Part shown: one piece after another, positions 1-10,740 of the stretch
How the letters are laid out: each line of letters starts with the position of its first letter
How positions within the stretch are numbered: position 1 is the stretch's first letter
DNA from: Cristatella mucedo
Lineage: Eukaryota; Bryozoa; Phylactolaemata; Cristatellidae
DNA length: 64,000 nucleotides
Direction of reading: 5' to 3'
Assembly: GCA_009760855.2 (NCBI GenBank)
Contig: WPIO01000010.1
Coordinates: 310,001 to 374,000 of the forward strand
Program-made: the position numbers and the translations under genes
The notes under the pieces: generated by a model
Database searches by the model: none
Told to the model about the DNA's origin: nothing
Seen by the model: only the letters and a program-made list of their open reading frames with translations

Positions 1-717
1 CGGAGTGCCGACTTGGTGCGGTTTGACTTTAAAGTTTTTGGCTCACTGCTCTACTAGAGCTGATTTTAAGAGCCTGTCCCGCTACTCGGTTGCTTAGGTC
101 TGTGTCTAGTGGATGAAAAGGCCTGCAGCTGCCCTCTCGTGGCGCTGTCGAGCGAGGCACGTTGGAATCGGCGCAAAAACGAGCCAGAAGCAAGCTGGGG
201 GCCCTTCACACGTCGGTGGGTAGGGGAAACCCTCCTTTCTTGTTCACAGCGACTGGAAAGACGCACGAGAGCTCTCAAGAAGCAAAAAAGCAAAAACTTG
301 CAAACTTGGATGCTACTTAAATGCCCAAACCCTGTGGCAACTACACGATTGTTGGTGCAGTTCTGAAACACACAATGCATTGACCGTGAGTGGTGGCTGT
401 TCCACTTTACATGTGGGAAGAGGGAGGGGTCCCCCCTTACAATCCAATATTACTATATTATATTATTATATTATATTACAATATTACTATATACCAATTA
501 CTATATCCAATATTACTATCCAATATAACTATCTGGCTCAGTTTGATCGATTCGTTCTTTTTTTGTGATGCATTGCGACTCTTGAGATTGGGGCGCACAC
601 CCGGAAGCACAGGCAGCAGCATAGCAAGAATAAAAATGGTGCCGATAGGCGACACGGCAGCAGCAAAGGAGCAGATGCTGCGGCCACGCCTTCGCACCGA
701 GTTTGGACGGCACCTAC
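1..717. other. Left-edge stretch, probably MFSD13A intron
   Basis: No exon, RNA gene or complete repeat could be supported here. It lies downstream of the exon at 718-814 on the minus strand, so it is most likely intron of that gene. Positions about 440-530 are a degenerate AT-rich tract of the TATTA type. The short open frames have no recognisable relatives. Confidence 0.5.
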
Positions 718-814
718 CGAGCAGCAGCGATGCCTGCTTCGTGGACAAGCTGTCGCCGAGCAGCACCTTCAAGAATGCTGGGAAAAAGTTGCTGTTGAAA
801 TGACAGTGGAACAC
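718..814 (-). CDS. MFSD13A: MFSD13A (TMEM180) coding exon 2, internal
   Basis: This 97-base exon is read on the minus strand and continues the exon at 5016-5822. It encodes 32 residues plus one base, starting V-F-H-C-H-F-N-S-N-F-F. That is a highly conserved stretch of vertebrate MFSD13A, which follows directly after the '...DLVQ' that ends the previous exon. A TTAAG acceptor lies just upstream (815-816 form the AG). A GTAGGT donor begins at 717 and leaves phase 1 after 'SLLL', matching the point where family members continue 'G-L-S-Y'. The frame stays open beyond the donor to 476, but that translation no longer resembles the family, so I read it as intron. The next exons lie off the left edge. 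The exon assignment rests on homology recalled from the family; the donor choice is inference. Confidence 0.85.
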
Positions 815-1140
815 CTTAAAGAAAGCAGGCCGGTTCGGTCAAATACCACATATGCAACAGCAGCTGCAGCTGCTGCTTCAGCTGTAGAAGCTGCTCCAGC
901 AGCAGCTGGGAGCTGAGACTCGATCGCAAGCTTCTAGGAGTCGGGCCCCAACGGTAGCAGTTGCAGTGCAGGGAAGCCTCTAACCAGGCAGAGTAGGGGA
1001 GCAAGTGTAGGGGGCGACAATGCCAGTCTCGGGCAAGAAGCTAATGTCAGAGAGCTATACCAGACCCAGGCGCCAGAAGTCGGTAAGTAGGGTAAGTAAG
1101 CTAGTGAACCAACCCAGGGCTCACATGTGATCCTACTGGC
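815..1140. other. MFSD13A intron, 3' part
   Basis: This is intronic sequence next to the exon-2 acceptor. On the minus strand the acceptor is preceded by pyrimidine-rich sequence. Around 850-915 there is a CAGCTG/CAGCAG-rich stretch ('cagcagctgcagctgctgc'-like) that could fold on itself. I see no gene. Confidence 0.45.
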
Positions 1141-1640
1141 TGGCACAGATGCATGCCAATGTGGTCAGTGATAGCATGCACAATGCCAGCATGCAAAAGA
1201 CAACTGACTAGGACCACACGAATTGGTCGAACAGGTGCGTCTTTTTAAATATCGCCAAGTCAAGGGACACTGTGATGTAAGTCGGCTGTTGTTCCAGACT
1301 TAAGGAGCATAAGAACTAAATGCAAGGTCTCCAAAGGATTTTTGATTGATTAGAGGCACAGGTTAATTAATGACTTGAGTCAGGCCAGTGGGTGGTACGA
1401 TGTCTAGTGAGATTGGGAAGTAGTTCGGATAGGTAGGCCCGAGCAAGAGAATTAAAGCACCTGAAAGGGGCTAAACCTAAACCTTTACACCGATGTGGTG
1501 CTTGACTAGGAGGCATGCCGGTCTGTAAGAAGTGGTGTAATGTAATAAATAATTGTGACTTTCACCACTGACAAACCTAGCTGCAGAGTTTTGCACCGAG
1601 TGTAAGCTCCTTATTACATAGGCAGGGAGATCTTCCAGTT
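1141..1640 (-). mobile_element. CR1/L2-clade LINE fragment, 3' portion (copy A, left half)
   Basis: By eye the stretch parallels the minus-strand LINE copies at 13.1-13.65 kb and 48.3-48.6 kb. It shares the GCATGC-rich 3' UTR words, the 'ttccaggctt..gga' segment and the 'gctgcagagttttgcac..agctgtaagc' segment of the RT C-terminal region. It stops near 1640, where a plus-strand LINE begins, and the matching continuation reappears at about 2935. It is non-coding and diverged, and lies within the MFSD13A intron. Confidence 0.75.
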
Positions 1641-2934
1641 TTAGAGTCAACATTGCTTAGGGTGTCTAACAACCTACTCAGGAATGCAGCCTTGGGTAAA
1701 GTCTCTCTGATTGTTTTGTTTGATCTTTTGGCAGCGTTTGATAAAATGGATCACAAAGTCCTTCTAGAGTTCAAATCATCTCGTGTGGACATCACTGGCA
1801 ATTGTCCGGATTCTATCTCAGTAGGAGCCTCCAGAGTATTGATGTGAATCGACAAGGGTCAACCAAAGAACTGCTGAAGTACAAGGTACCTCAGGGCTCC
1901 ATGCTTGGTCGGCTTCTTTTCACAGCTTATACTCTTCCTCTTGCAGATGTGATCGCCAAACACAATCTAGACTTTCACTTCCATGCAGATGACACTCAGT
2001 TGTACCTTTGCTTTGATCTCTCCAAGAAAAACTATTGTTCAAAATCGGCTCCACCAGCATATCTCCTCGTGCATCTGCACGTAATCAAGGTGTCCTGCTC
2101 TACAGAGAAGTTACTCTAGATGTTCACATCAGCTCTACACTCGAGTCTGCCTAGTTTTCAGCTGCATAATATTTCTAAAATTCGGGCTTGCTATGACAGG
2201 AATACTACATCCAAATTGGCCCATGCAGTTGTACATCCCGTCTCGACTTTTGAACCTCACTGCTTGCTGGTCTACCAGCATGTGCTTACAGCTAGTGCAA
2301 ACCTCTGCAGCTAGGCTTTTCTGTCGTGAGCGTCGCAGTTGCCACATACTACCACGTCTCGTCGACCTGCACTGGCTCCCAATCACGCAGCGTATCGCCA
2401 ATTAAAATATTCTGTCACTTGTTTTAGGTCCCTTCATTCTTTGGTTCCAGCCTACCTATCAGAACTCCCCCACCAGATCAAGCATTGTACCACCGGCTGG
2501 TCTGACTAAAAAGTTTAGATATACCTCGTACGAACCTCAAGACCTTTGTGGGGACTGTGCCTTTAGTTCATATGCTCCAAAAGCCTGTAACTAAATCCCG
2601 ACTGACGACATGACATCCCCTGAATTGATGACATTTAAAAAGAAGCTAAAAACACATATCATTCACAGCCTTTAAGGGTTATAATGATTCATCCTCTATG
2701 TGTCTATGTGTGCTGACACTGTGCCTGCTGCCACTAACCATATCTACACGTTGACCCTGTGCATGTCATAGCTAGCAATGTCCTGCTTGATGATATTGCG
2801 AACGTTACCATAAATCATTTAGTCACGCTTTCTTTACAGCATCTGTAAAGGGCCTAGAAAGAGATTCAGTTCTCTGAGGGACTATACAAATGTATTAATA
2901 TTAATATTAATAACATTGTTATTACTATTATTAT
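1641..2934 (+). mobile_element. CR1/L2-clade LINE fragment with RT and 3' tail (copy B)
   Basis: This is a 5'-truncated non-LTR retrotransposon in the plus orientation. Broken frames encode reverse transcriptase pieces in order: motif A 'AAFDKMDH' (about 1730-1755), motif B 'VPQGSMLGRLLF' (about 1885-1920) and motif C 'FHADDTQLYL' (about 1977-2008). The LINE C-terminal 'DLHWLPI' block lies at about 2365-2390. The 3' end has the family tail (about 2848-2885: cctagaaagagatt, ttctctgaggg) followed by ATT-type repeats to about 2937. Frameshifts and stops show it is dead. It sits inside another LINE of opposite strand (1141-1640 plus 2935-3200) and inside the MFSD13A intron. Confidence 0.88.
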
Positions 2935-3200
2935 AGTGAGTTACAAGAGTTGAGGCAGAAAGTCACAAATGCATGGACCAACTTGTATTGGGTATCACTG
3001 CCTGAGCAGGCCTGAATTTTCACAAGGTTAAGTGGCTGAACGAAGGCAGACTTGACAGTGAGGCTCATGTAGTCGTCTAGTGAAAGGCCACTGTGAAACA
3101 GGATAACCAGATTTTGTACAGATGCTGCAATGTGCTGGCAGAGCCTATTTTAAGCGATTGGTTTTCCAATTCCTGGGTTGCACTAGGTGTGCTCATAACT
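2935..3200 (-). mobile_element. CR1/L2-clade LINE fragment (copy A, right half)
   Basis: On the minus strand this reads 'KLVHAFVT..LNSCN'-like and 'VKSAFVQPL' segments. These are the region just upstream of the portion seen at 1141-1640 and match 13.65-13.9 kb of the LINE at 12978-14165. With the left half it forms one minus-strand copy split by the insertion at 1641-2934. Confidence 0.72.
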
Positions 3201-4339
3201 CATATGTTGTTTTATAGTCATCCAATTTGCAAAAGATTGTTTAATTTAAGTGCGAATATTCTTGGATAGCTTCAAACTTGCAGCCAGGCAGATCATGCCT
3301 AGATGCATGAGAGTGGGTATTTATACACGTGCAAGCACAGGAGCATTCACGAGGGAACATTCGGCATTTCACACCCGAACGCATGTGTTCGAGAGTGTAC
3401 AGACATAACAAGGAAGAGCGCAATGACAGAGGATGCAGTTGCTAAAATAATACCTTAATGCATGCACTTGTGCAGGAAATCACATTAGTGCTACCAGTGT
3501 CTGAGCCAGGATTTTCATCTAGGAAGGCAAAACCAGCAAAATCTTAACATAGAGGTTAAGACCATCAAGTATTTCAAGTAGGTTGGGCCAGACCCAAAAT
3601 TAACTATCAATTGTGGCGTGCAATCACAGTGTTTATTTGACACGAACTCTGCGGTTGGTCATTGAGTGGAATTCAGGATAATTTCTTCGTTGGTGACCAG
3701 GTCGAGGGGCATGGGAATAGGAATAGGTCCAGCTCCCTGCTCTGCTGTGCGATGGGGGGAGGGGAGGGGGCAAATGCCCCCTGGCTCGGCCACTGAGTGC
3801 CACGATGCCGGACATGCAGCACTGCCACTCTCGGCGAACACTTCAGTCGTTCATGCATGCAGCAACGTTGTGCATTGAACTCTGCAACAGGTGGAGGGGA
3901 TAAACATGATGATCTGAAGTGCTGAACAGCTGAAGTGCTAAGACAGCGATTAAACAGCTCAACCGTTCTAGTCAAGATGACACTGGTAGACCACACTCCA
4001 ACGGTCGGTCCCATAAGTGAATCTTTGCTCATCCAATAGCTTGAAGATAACTTTTCATACTTACTCGCGTAAGGCAGCCACGTGCACACCATGAACAAAG
4101 GAGTACATGGTACGAAATGAGCTGCGAACGAGCAGCTTGTTCAATTTTATAGACGAAACTGCAGTAACTTTGTGAGAAAGGACTCAATCAGGTGGCAATA
4201 GATGGCATCACTGCATCCATGCTTTCTGTCACACATGTGAGCCAGTGACAGGACAACGTTCGAGGCATCAAAGCATAAGGAAGTGGAGAACCACTTCTGC
4301 TTCCCCAAGTTTGCATTCAGGTAATGTCAAAATACAGGG
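3201..4339. other. MFSD13A intron, no gene recognised
   Basis: No coding exon was identified. A small hairpin of G/C runs at 3766-3781 has 7-bp arms and a 2-base loop, and is adjacent to a G-rich run at 3754-3770. The open frames in 3633-4098 have no recognisable relatives and overlap the G-rich repeat. Confidence 0.45.
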
Positions 4340-4470
4340 TGACCGGAGGACGTCTGCAGTGGGATCGACCTCTGTAAAAGAGTTTCATCTCGAGTGGAAA
4401 TGATCTTTAAACCTCAGTGTTACCGGTCCAAAGTGCTCTACCTGATTGAGCTATCGAGTCAACTCTTCCC
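4340..4470 (-). mobile_element. tRNA-derived SINE relic (third family)
   Basis: Read on the minus strand, 4462-4408 resembles the 5' half of a tRNA: 'TAGCTCAATCAGGTAGAGCA' is a good Pol III A box, followed by 'GGACCGGTAACACTGAGGT'. A degraded B box ('GAGGTCGATCCC') follows about 40 bases later (about 4361-4372). The spacing is too long for a functional tRNA, so it is a SINE relic with an insertion between the boxes. It differs from the SINE1 and SINE2 families in this window. Confidence 0.55.
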
Positions 4471-5015
4471 ACGTCTTTCAACAAGTAAGTCTACAATATC
4501 TGACATTTAAATTGCCACTGAACTGCTCGAACCAAATCCCACTGTACTGTACGAATGAAGGTGCATGTTAATCATTGTATAGTTGTTATGCCAAGTGCAA
4601 ACATTGTGCTGGTACAGTCGGCCATCAAAGAGCATATACATTGCATGATTCTAAAAACTATGACAGTCAATGTTGGTTTACGCTGGGGTCGTTTAAGCTT
4701 GCATGTACTGCATCCGGCTCTGTGAGAGATTTTAAAACGTTTGGTCGTGTTTCTATTCCTAAGCTACGGTCATGCAAAGAAGGAACATAGTGCCACATAA
4801 GCGTATATCTAGATAAATCTAACGGTGTGCAAACAATCGTGCAGGCACACGCACGCTCAAATACACACGCAGGCTAAATAATAAGCCTACTACTCGTGGT
4901 ACGAAGAGTAACTCAAGTGTCCGTCATGCACAAATCATCTAGCAATCAGCAACGTTATGCCGGAGCAATCGGACAAGTCCCAACAATATGGCATGATAAA
5001 AAGTCGCACAAGTAC
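4471..5015. other. MFSD13A intron 1, 5' end
   Basis: This is the start of the intron on the minus strand. The donor GTACTT begins at 5015, directly after the '...NLVQ' codons. I recognise nothing else in it. Confidence 0.6.
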
Positions 5016-5822
5016 CTGCACCAGATTGACGGCCGTAAACAAGAAAAAGTTCCGGTGTGTCAACAGCTGCTTCAGAAAAACTCGAGCGTCGCTCAAGCCA
5101 TCTGGGTGGACGGTAGCGGCATCCTGATTGTCGTGGGAGTCAATCGAATGGAGTTTCGCAATTCGACAACTAGCGGCCAGTGCACGCGTGCTCACCAAGT
5201 AGCCCACCGTCGAAAAGGCCGTCAGCAAAGCAGCAAATAAAAGGAAGCTGTCGGTGCTGCTTCGATCCCACACGGTGTATGACAAGAATACTGACACCGA
5301 GCCGACCGCGCTGAAGAGCGACTGGTAGGAAGACATCTGGGCTCGATGCGCTGTTGTGACGGCCAAGTCAGCCAGCAGGGCAGAATGATGAAGATCTATC
5401 GCCGTTAAGCAGCCATCATACACACACAGGCAGCATACGAACTGCAAGGCAGTTGGCCCCCACGGTATCCAAAATGATAGGAAGGAGACGGCGAAAAGTG
5501 GCCCAACTATCGAAATCACTCGCAGCCTTTCCTTGAGAACAGCGGCGGCACCAGACTCTTCGCCAAGCTTCCCCTCCTTCGAGCGTCCTGTGCGCAGCCT
5601 CACTCGGTCCGATATCCATCCGAAGAGCGGATCATTCATCGAGTTCCAGACCATGAATACGGTTTCACCAATCCAGAATGATTTCTTGTCGATTTTATAA
5701 ACATAGAGAAACATCTCCACATGATAGAGAAGGTATATGTTATGCAGAATCGACGTGAACAACGAAATCAATCCGTACCAGAAGCTGACTCGGACACGCA
5801 TGCCGGGTTCGGACATTCGCAT
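5016..5822 (-). CDS. MFSD13A: MFSD13A (TMEM180) coding exon 1, N-terminal 269 residues
   Basis: The exon encodes the N-terminal half of an MFS-type multipass membrane protein of the MFSD13A/TMEM180 family. Family members are eukaryotic relatives of glycoside/pentoside/hexuronide-type cation symporters, and their substrate is unknown. The diagnostic blocks are present in order. Residues 19-28 read 'ISLFTSILHN', residues 52-73 contain 'GETVF..WNS.NDPLFGW.SDR' (the MFS loop motif between TM2 and TM3), 130-153 contain 'CCLCVYDG' and 'DLHHSALLADL', and 257-269 read 'RNFFLFTAVNLVQ'. About seven hydrophobic segments fall near residues 14-35, 48-70, 103-125, 127-150, 168-186, 191-212 and 257-269. The start is ATG at 5822 (or 5816, two codons on). 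An in-frame TGA lies upstream with no earlier ATG. The exon ends in phase 0 with donor GTACTT at 5015 and joins the exon at 718-814. There is a 19-residue linker insertion (residues 76-95) relative to the vertebrate pattern. Confidence 0.94.
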
Positions 5823-6810
5823 GAAGCAGCGGACTGACGTCCACACTATGCGATTACAGCTGCTGCGCTGGCTGTTCCCGACGTTACTCTCTGAGAGTCA
5901 CTAGCAGCTCACCTGCGAGCCACGCTGCGAACCACATTTCACAGCACGGCCGACCGACGGAAGCACCAGCTAACAGCATTTCGACAGTACAGCCACATTC
6001 GACGACAAGGTCAAGGCTGAGATAACTGAATTCGGGGGAGGTCGTACCGCCAGTCCAATAGGGTGCCTCGGTGGCTGGGTCCTCTCCGTTTCACGTACTG
6101 CAGGTGTGAAGTAATCCAGACAAGGAAGGAAAGTTGTGCTGGCTGGATAAATGCGAGAAGATTTTTGAAAAAGAGCTTTGTTTCTAATTTAATTTTTTTC
6201 TCATTGACGTTTCTGTTTTAGTTTGTTTCAAGACTGACAAGTAGGTACACTCAGCCGAGCGGACTTTCGTGCACCGGATGCATGCCGGTGTTGTAATTAG
6301 CGAAGCGCCGTGGCAATAATGTACTCCGCACCTGCAGCCAATAGCTAATAGCCATTTGACGGCTGCTGCGATTCAGCGAGCCCTCGTATATGTACGCGCT
6401 GAGAGAAATAAAGATTGAGTCTCATTACCGCTCTCGCCTGCGATGCGTCTCCGCGAGACTCCACTAGACTTGCAGCCGCCGCCGGAGCCATAGCAATGCT
6501 ACACTTGCAAGTACAACACCCGGTGGCTATCGACACCTTTCGACCGACGATTGTAACGAAGTGAGGCAGCTACGATCGAGGTGAGTTAGCGTCTAGGCGC
6601 GCACCCGCTTAGTCGCTGTATGGCTCGGGTGTCGGGAAGCTACCGCTCAGCGCCCCCACCCTTTTGGTGTTTCACATACAGTAGGAATATTAAAGACGTG
6701 TAGATAAAGTAGGGGCCTCCCCGGCTGCTTGATCCTTCCCCACGCCTACAGGTGCTCCACAAGACGTCACAAAAGGCAGCGAAATGCCGGCTCGCCGAAT
6801 TCCCTTTGCA
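5823..6810. promoter_or_regulatory. 5' flank and probable promoter of MFSD13A
   Basis: The sequence upstream of the MFSD13A start on the minus strand must hold its 5' UTR and promoter. I could not place a TATA box or transcription start. It contains an AT-rich stretch (6180-6240) and no other gene. The role is inferred only from position. Confidence 0.4.
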
Positions 6811-6900
6811 ACAAATGTAAAGCGCTTAGAAAGAGATTGCGTTCTCTGAGGGCGCTTTATCAAGTGCATTATTATTATTATTTTTATTATTATTATTCAG
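6811..6900 (+). mobile_element. CR1/L2 LINE 3' tail (or SINE1 tail), solo
   Basis: This is a well-preserved 3' end: 'aaagcgcttagaaagagatt' then 'ttctctgagggcgctttatc' and (ATT)n up to about 6897. The two GC-rich words ('aaagcgc' and 'gcgcttt') are complementary, so the tail can fold into a hairpin. No coding part remains upstream. Confidence 0.8.
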
Positions 6901-7160
6901 CTCCCTCTGCGATTGGCTGGTCCAACATAGTTCAAGGGTTAAGCCCCCTAATAACTATCAGCCAACTCCCACTCCGCCGTATCTCGTTTGAAGGCTGCAT
7001 TACGCACACCGCTTTAGAAGTCGGACGCCTGCTACTTGCGTGATATAATGAAAGCAGGTGTTACACCATTTCCGGCTCGCTCCAAGCACATGGAGCGCAG
7101 AGGGGGAAAGCAAGCAATCTCCCTTGTTGGACTGGCCAGCTCAGTCACGCACCCGCAGCC

Positions 7161-7350
7161 GTTAAACTGGTGTCTTCTAGTCTCCTCAGTACAGACGGCA
7201 GTCAGCTGAAGTAACCGATAATGTTTTCGTATCGAAACTCTCGGAAGGGTGCGTTCGGTTTAAATTAATGTCTACTAGTCTCATCAGTACAGATGGCTGC
7301 CGGTTGAACTAACAGAGCAATGTTTTCCGTAAGGAAACTGTAGAAAAAAA
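7161..7350. repeat. Diverged tandem duplication, about 98-bp unit
   Basis: Two copies lie head to tail (about 7161-7258 and 7259-7350). Shared words in order are 'ttaaa', 'tgtct.ctagtct', 'catcagtacaga.ggc', 'aatgttttc' and 'gaaact'. The copies differ by many substitutions, so the duplication is old. Confidence 0.65.
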
Positions 7351-8524
7351 ACTATACGTTTAATATGCTTAGACCAGTAGCCACGAACTCCGAGTTCTTC
7401 AGGCTTGCTATATCTTACATGAGGCGCCACTACAAGGTCATTCAGTCATGCTATTTTGCAGGCGTCGATCCGTGCTCAAAATATCATTCAAAACGCAGTT
7501 TTTTAAAAGTTTATATACCTAGAGGCAATCAAGATTCTGAGATCAAAGGTTATTTAAGGCTTCTATTATGAGAATACCGTGCCGAGGCATCTGCTCGTGG
7601 AATTTTCTTTTTATGATAAATAAGTCCTACCCCGAATGACTCCCGAGATCCTAACATTGTCATTGAGACAGATTGCTGGAACAAAAGCAGACTCTCTGCA
7701 GCTTTAATGGACAATTTTACGTTTCCATTTGCCAGCGAGATCCCGCCACGTCTTTTGTCAGTAGCCGTTCCCGACGGCGACTATCCGAAAGCTGAGTGTC
7801 CCGAATCGGGGGGGGGCGTCGTCTTTGAGCTCGTAATAGGACTTTGCACGCGGCGCTGGATCGCGGACTTCGGTGCGCGAGACATCGTCTAAAGATGCCG
7901 GCAGAGAATGAAATTTAGCCACTTGCTGGGTGCTGCCACGCGTGAAGAGCTGCGCTTGTAGCCGGACGAAGCAGAGGGCAGGCTCGCGCCGCAAGGAAGG
8001 TGGAATTTTCAGCGAAACACATTTTGTAGTACTTCGGGCGCTTCCTGTTCCGTCCGGAGTCGCGTGTGCTATGCGGTCGGTTGCGACAGCTAGTTCGATG
8101 GAGTCACCGTAGCGTATCCCCAATGGTTAAGCACACTATTCTTTATTGAGAGCACGCGGCACAGTGCAGCCCCCCCCCCCCCCGCTATGCGGGTGTCTGA
8201 GTCTTTTCTTGGAGGTGAAGTCCTGTAATCACCGTCAGGGAATAACGACGTCGGCATCCTGCGTCCACTTCAATGCTAGTTTTGCCTGGCTGCGATTCCA
8301 TTCCAGGAAGTACAGTCGTCTCATTTCGTCCTGACCGAGCGCTGACATCATGTAGGTGACGTGCGGGCACCAGCTGTATCCTTCTATTCCGGCGCCATTG
8401 CTATTGGAGGCCAATCGCGAAGTTTTGCACGATGCACGATGGCCGCCACGAAGGTCTCACTACCCCTTCCTCCATAAAACGTCTTAAATTCTTTTAATGA
8501 TTCACTTTAGCGTTATCTAAAAGC

Positions 8525-8526
<2 letters not shown>
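7351..8526. other. Intergenic, no gene recognised
   Basis: The short open frames here (for example about 7758-8123 on the minus strand) have no recognisable domain. A run of 14 C residues lies at 8170-8183. I see no RNA gene. Confidence 0.45.

Positions 8527-8568
<42 letters not shown>
8527..8568. repeat. (AT)n microsatellite
   Basis: About 21 uninterrupted AT dinucleotides. Confidence 0.97.
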
Positions 8569-8571
<3 letters not shown>

Positions 8572-8934
8572 TATATGCCTTATCTCAAAGCTTAGACTTC
8601 GACTTCGCCCTTCATAGTGGCATTGCCGCCCTTGACGTACTCGAGTGAAGCAACACAAAGTGGCCATTAGACAGGGCCGTCAGCAGAATCTGGAATTGAA
8701 TCACTCAGAGGTCGTGGTTAGTAGGACCTCTAGCTTTTAGCGTGCAACAAAATGCTGAATTATGCACAAGTGAGCACACAAAGCGCACAAGAACGAAATC
8801 GCCAAGCTCTCTGGAGTGAAAGAATAGCTTAATGTAGCTGACAATTCATTAGCTGACAATTAAATTATGCATGCAAAGTCAATGCGAATGGTGAAAGATG
8901 CCAGATGCGAATTCCGAGCTTTCAGCGTTCACGA

Positions 8935-9630
8935 ACTGAATGCCAGCTTATCGATCAATTTCAATTTCTTCAAGTAACAGCAAGACCGGAAGCCGTGGAG
9001 CGGGCGGTGCGTGACTGGAGAAGCGAGGAGGTCGGATAGGTAGGCCGGTGCAGTCGAGTAAAGCAACCTATCGGCAAGATAAAAAATCTTTGAAGTCGAT
9101 TGAATTCTTAATAGTGACCCAGAGATGCTCAGACAGAAGTGGCGCGATACGGCAGCTGCGCCGTTTACGACGGACCAGACGAGCTGCTGCTCAGTTTTTG
9201 CAATAGTTGGAGACAATTAAGAGCGGTAGCCGCGAGTCGTGAATAAAGAGAGTTGCAGTACTCTCGTCCACACATAGATATAATTATCCCAATGCTGGTG
9301 ATTTCTTTTTGCTTAATGTTTGCCAATTTGATAGTGGAAGGCAGTGTGCTCATGTAATGGCAAATCCTATGAGAACAACAAGCTGGGAGACGTCACGGGA
9401 GTGATGTCAGATAAACCCATCTTCAGCGTGAGGTCTTTCAACTTGAGTGAGACACTGAGCTTGCCCAAGACTACTAAGCTGGTCATGTCGCCCTCAGAGA
9501 GCTCAGGCACAGAAAAATCAAACGCCGGCTCAGAAATAAGACAGCACTTTCTCATCGGATTAAACCAAACGCGAGCTGATTCAACTAAATTAAGGAAAAC
9601 AGTCTGTGGCCTGCTTGATCGCAAACAGGA
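8935..9630 (-). mobile_element. CR1-like LINE fragment, RT C-terminal region (second subfamily)
   Basis: Broken minus-strand frames read 'VLGKLSVSLKLKDL' (9.4-9.5 kb), then 'YCNSLYSRL' and 'ATALNCLQLLQK' (9.2-9.27 kb). They continue with 'FKIFYLADR'-like and 'APAYLSDLL' segments (9.0-9.1 kb). These are typical of the C-terminal part of CR1/L2/Rex-like reverse transcriptases. The wording differs from the other LINE copies in this window, so it is a separate subfamily. Frameshifts and stops make it inactive. I did not find the tail of the main family at its 3' end. Confidence 0.75.
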
Positions 9631-9799
9631 CTAACTTTGCTGACAGGGCTAAAAGCTCCACACAGTCACTTTGTGCGGGGCACGGTGGGAGCAAGTGGGT
9701 AGCTGCTATCAGGGATGGTGGTGGCGTGAGTGCGCAGAGTGAGGCAGCTGTAGCGGGCAGAACGCTGGTGACGGCTATAGCGGCAGAGAAATCTGGGTC

Positions 9800-9950
9800 C
9801 TAACCCGGGCGGCGTGAGGTGCCTGCTATTCGCGACCGGGAGTTCAAGCTCAGCTGCAGGCGGTCCTGTTCTTCCCATTGCAAGCGGCGGTGCTAGCCGG
9901 TAAGACTATTCTGCCGCTATACAAAAAGAGGCTGTTAAATCAGTGAAACC
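9800..9950 (+). mobile_element. SINE2 relic
   Basis: The stretch 9880-9945 matches the body and tail of the SINE2 copies at 28.3 and 49.3 kb: 'ttgcaagcggcggtg.tagccg', 'aagactattctg', 'cgctatacaaaaag', 'ggctgttaaatcag'. A degraded B-box-like word ('gggagttcaagctc') lies near 9838-9851. The 5' end is unclear. Confidence 0.7.
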
Positions 9951-10110
9951 TTTTTTTAGGATTTATGATGTAGGATTAACGGTTCACAGATGCAGGGTAC
10001 CACATTGAACTTTTGTGATGGGTAAAAAGCTCTTAGCAGAAATTTGGCTGTCTCTATGCAAAACTACGCCGTATTAGAATTGCAGAGTCCTTAGGGAAAC
10101 ACGACGTACT

Positions 10111-10153
<43 letters not shown>

Positions 10154-10740
10154 TTATATATTTATACTAAACTGATAAGACCCTGGTACTTATTATCTTT
10201 CTCATATACCAGAGTTTAGATATTGCAATAGCGTTATGGTGTATTATTGTTGAGTCAATCCAGAATACACAATTCATAATCAGGTGATGGTTGCCATCAA
10301 TCATTCTCGCCTGCCGACACCAAGCGTTACTAGCTTTTTTTGTCCGTTGCAGAATTCTCTTCCGAAAAACGAAGTTCTTGGGAACATCGCATACAAAGAC
10401 CGATACAGCTAAGACCTGTTAAAAGCTTGTCTGTTTGTGCTTTTACCATAGTAAAGAAATAAAAAGAAATTAAGAAATTACGCGCCTGTGGACATGTAAA
10501 CGCTCAGCGCTTCCGGTTACTCGGCCTGCCACACCGGCGGCGGCGTTTGATACGCTGGCGGCTAGTAACCTGCATATTAGTTATGAACGTGCTTACCTGT
10601 TATCGCTTTATCACCGAAGTTCAAATGCGTTCCTAGAAGTTATTGCTATTGCTAAGATCCGTGAATTACGCATTAACAAAAGAAAAGCACCCGTGTGAGC
10701 CGACGTGGGGGTCGGAGCCGCTAGCTGAGAACCCGCTCGT
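9951..10740. other. AT-rich intergenic stretch with (TA)n
   Basis: A (TA)n microsatellite lies at 10114-10147. I recognise no gene or domain in the remainder. Confidence 0.5.

Noticed and set aside
121-150. CTCF-like word (minus strand gccacgagagggcagctgc)
   Set aside because: One match to a degenerate vertebrate motif, with one mismatch and no support that it acts here.
476-717. Continuation of the MFSD13A frame past 718
   Set aside because: The similarity to the family stops at 'SLLLG', where a GTAGGT donor lies. The remaining translation has no match.
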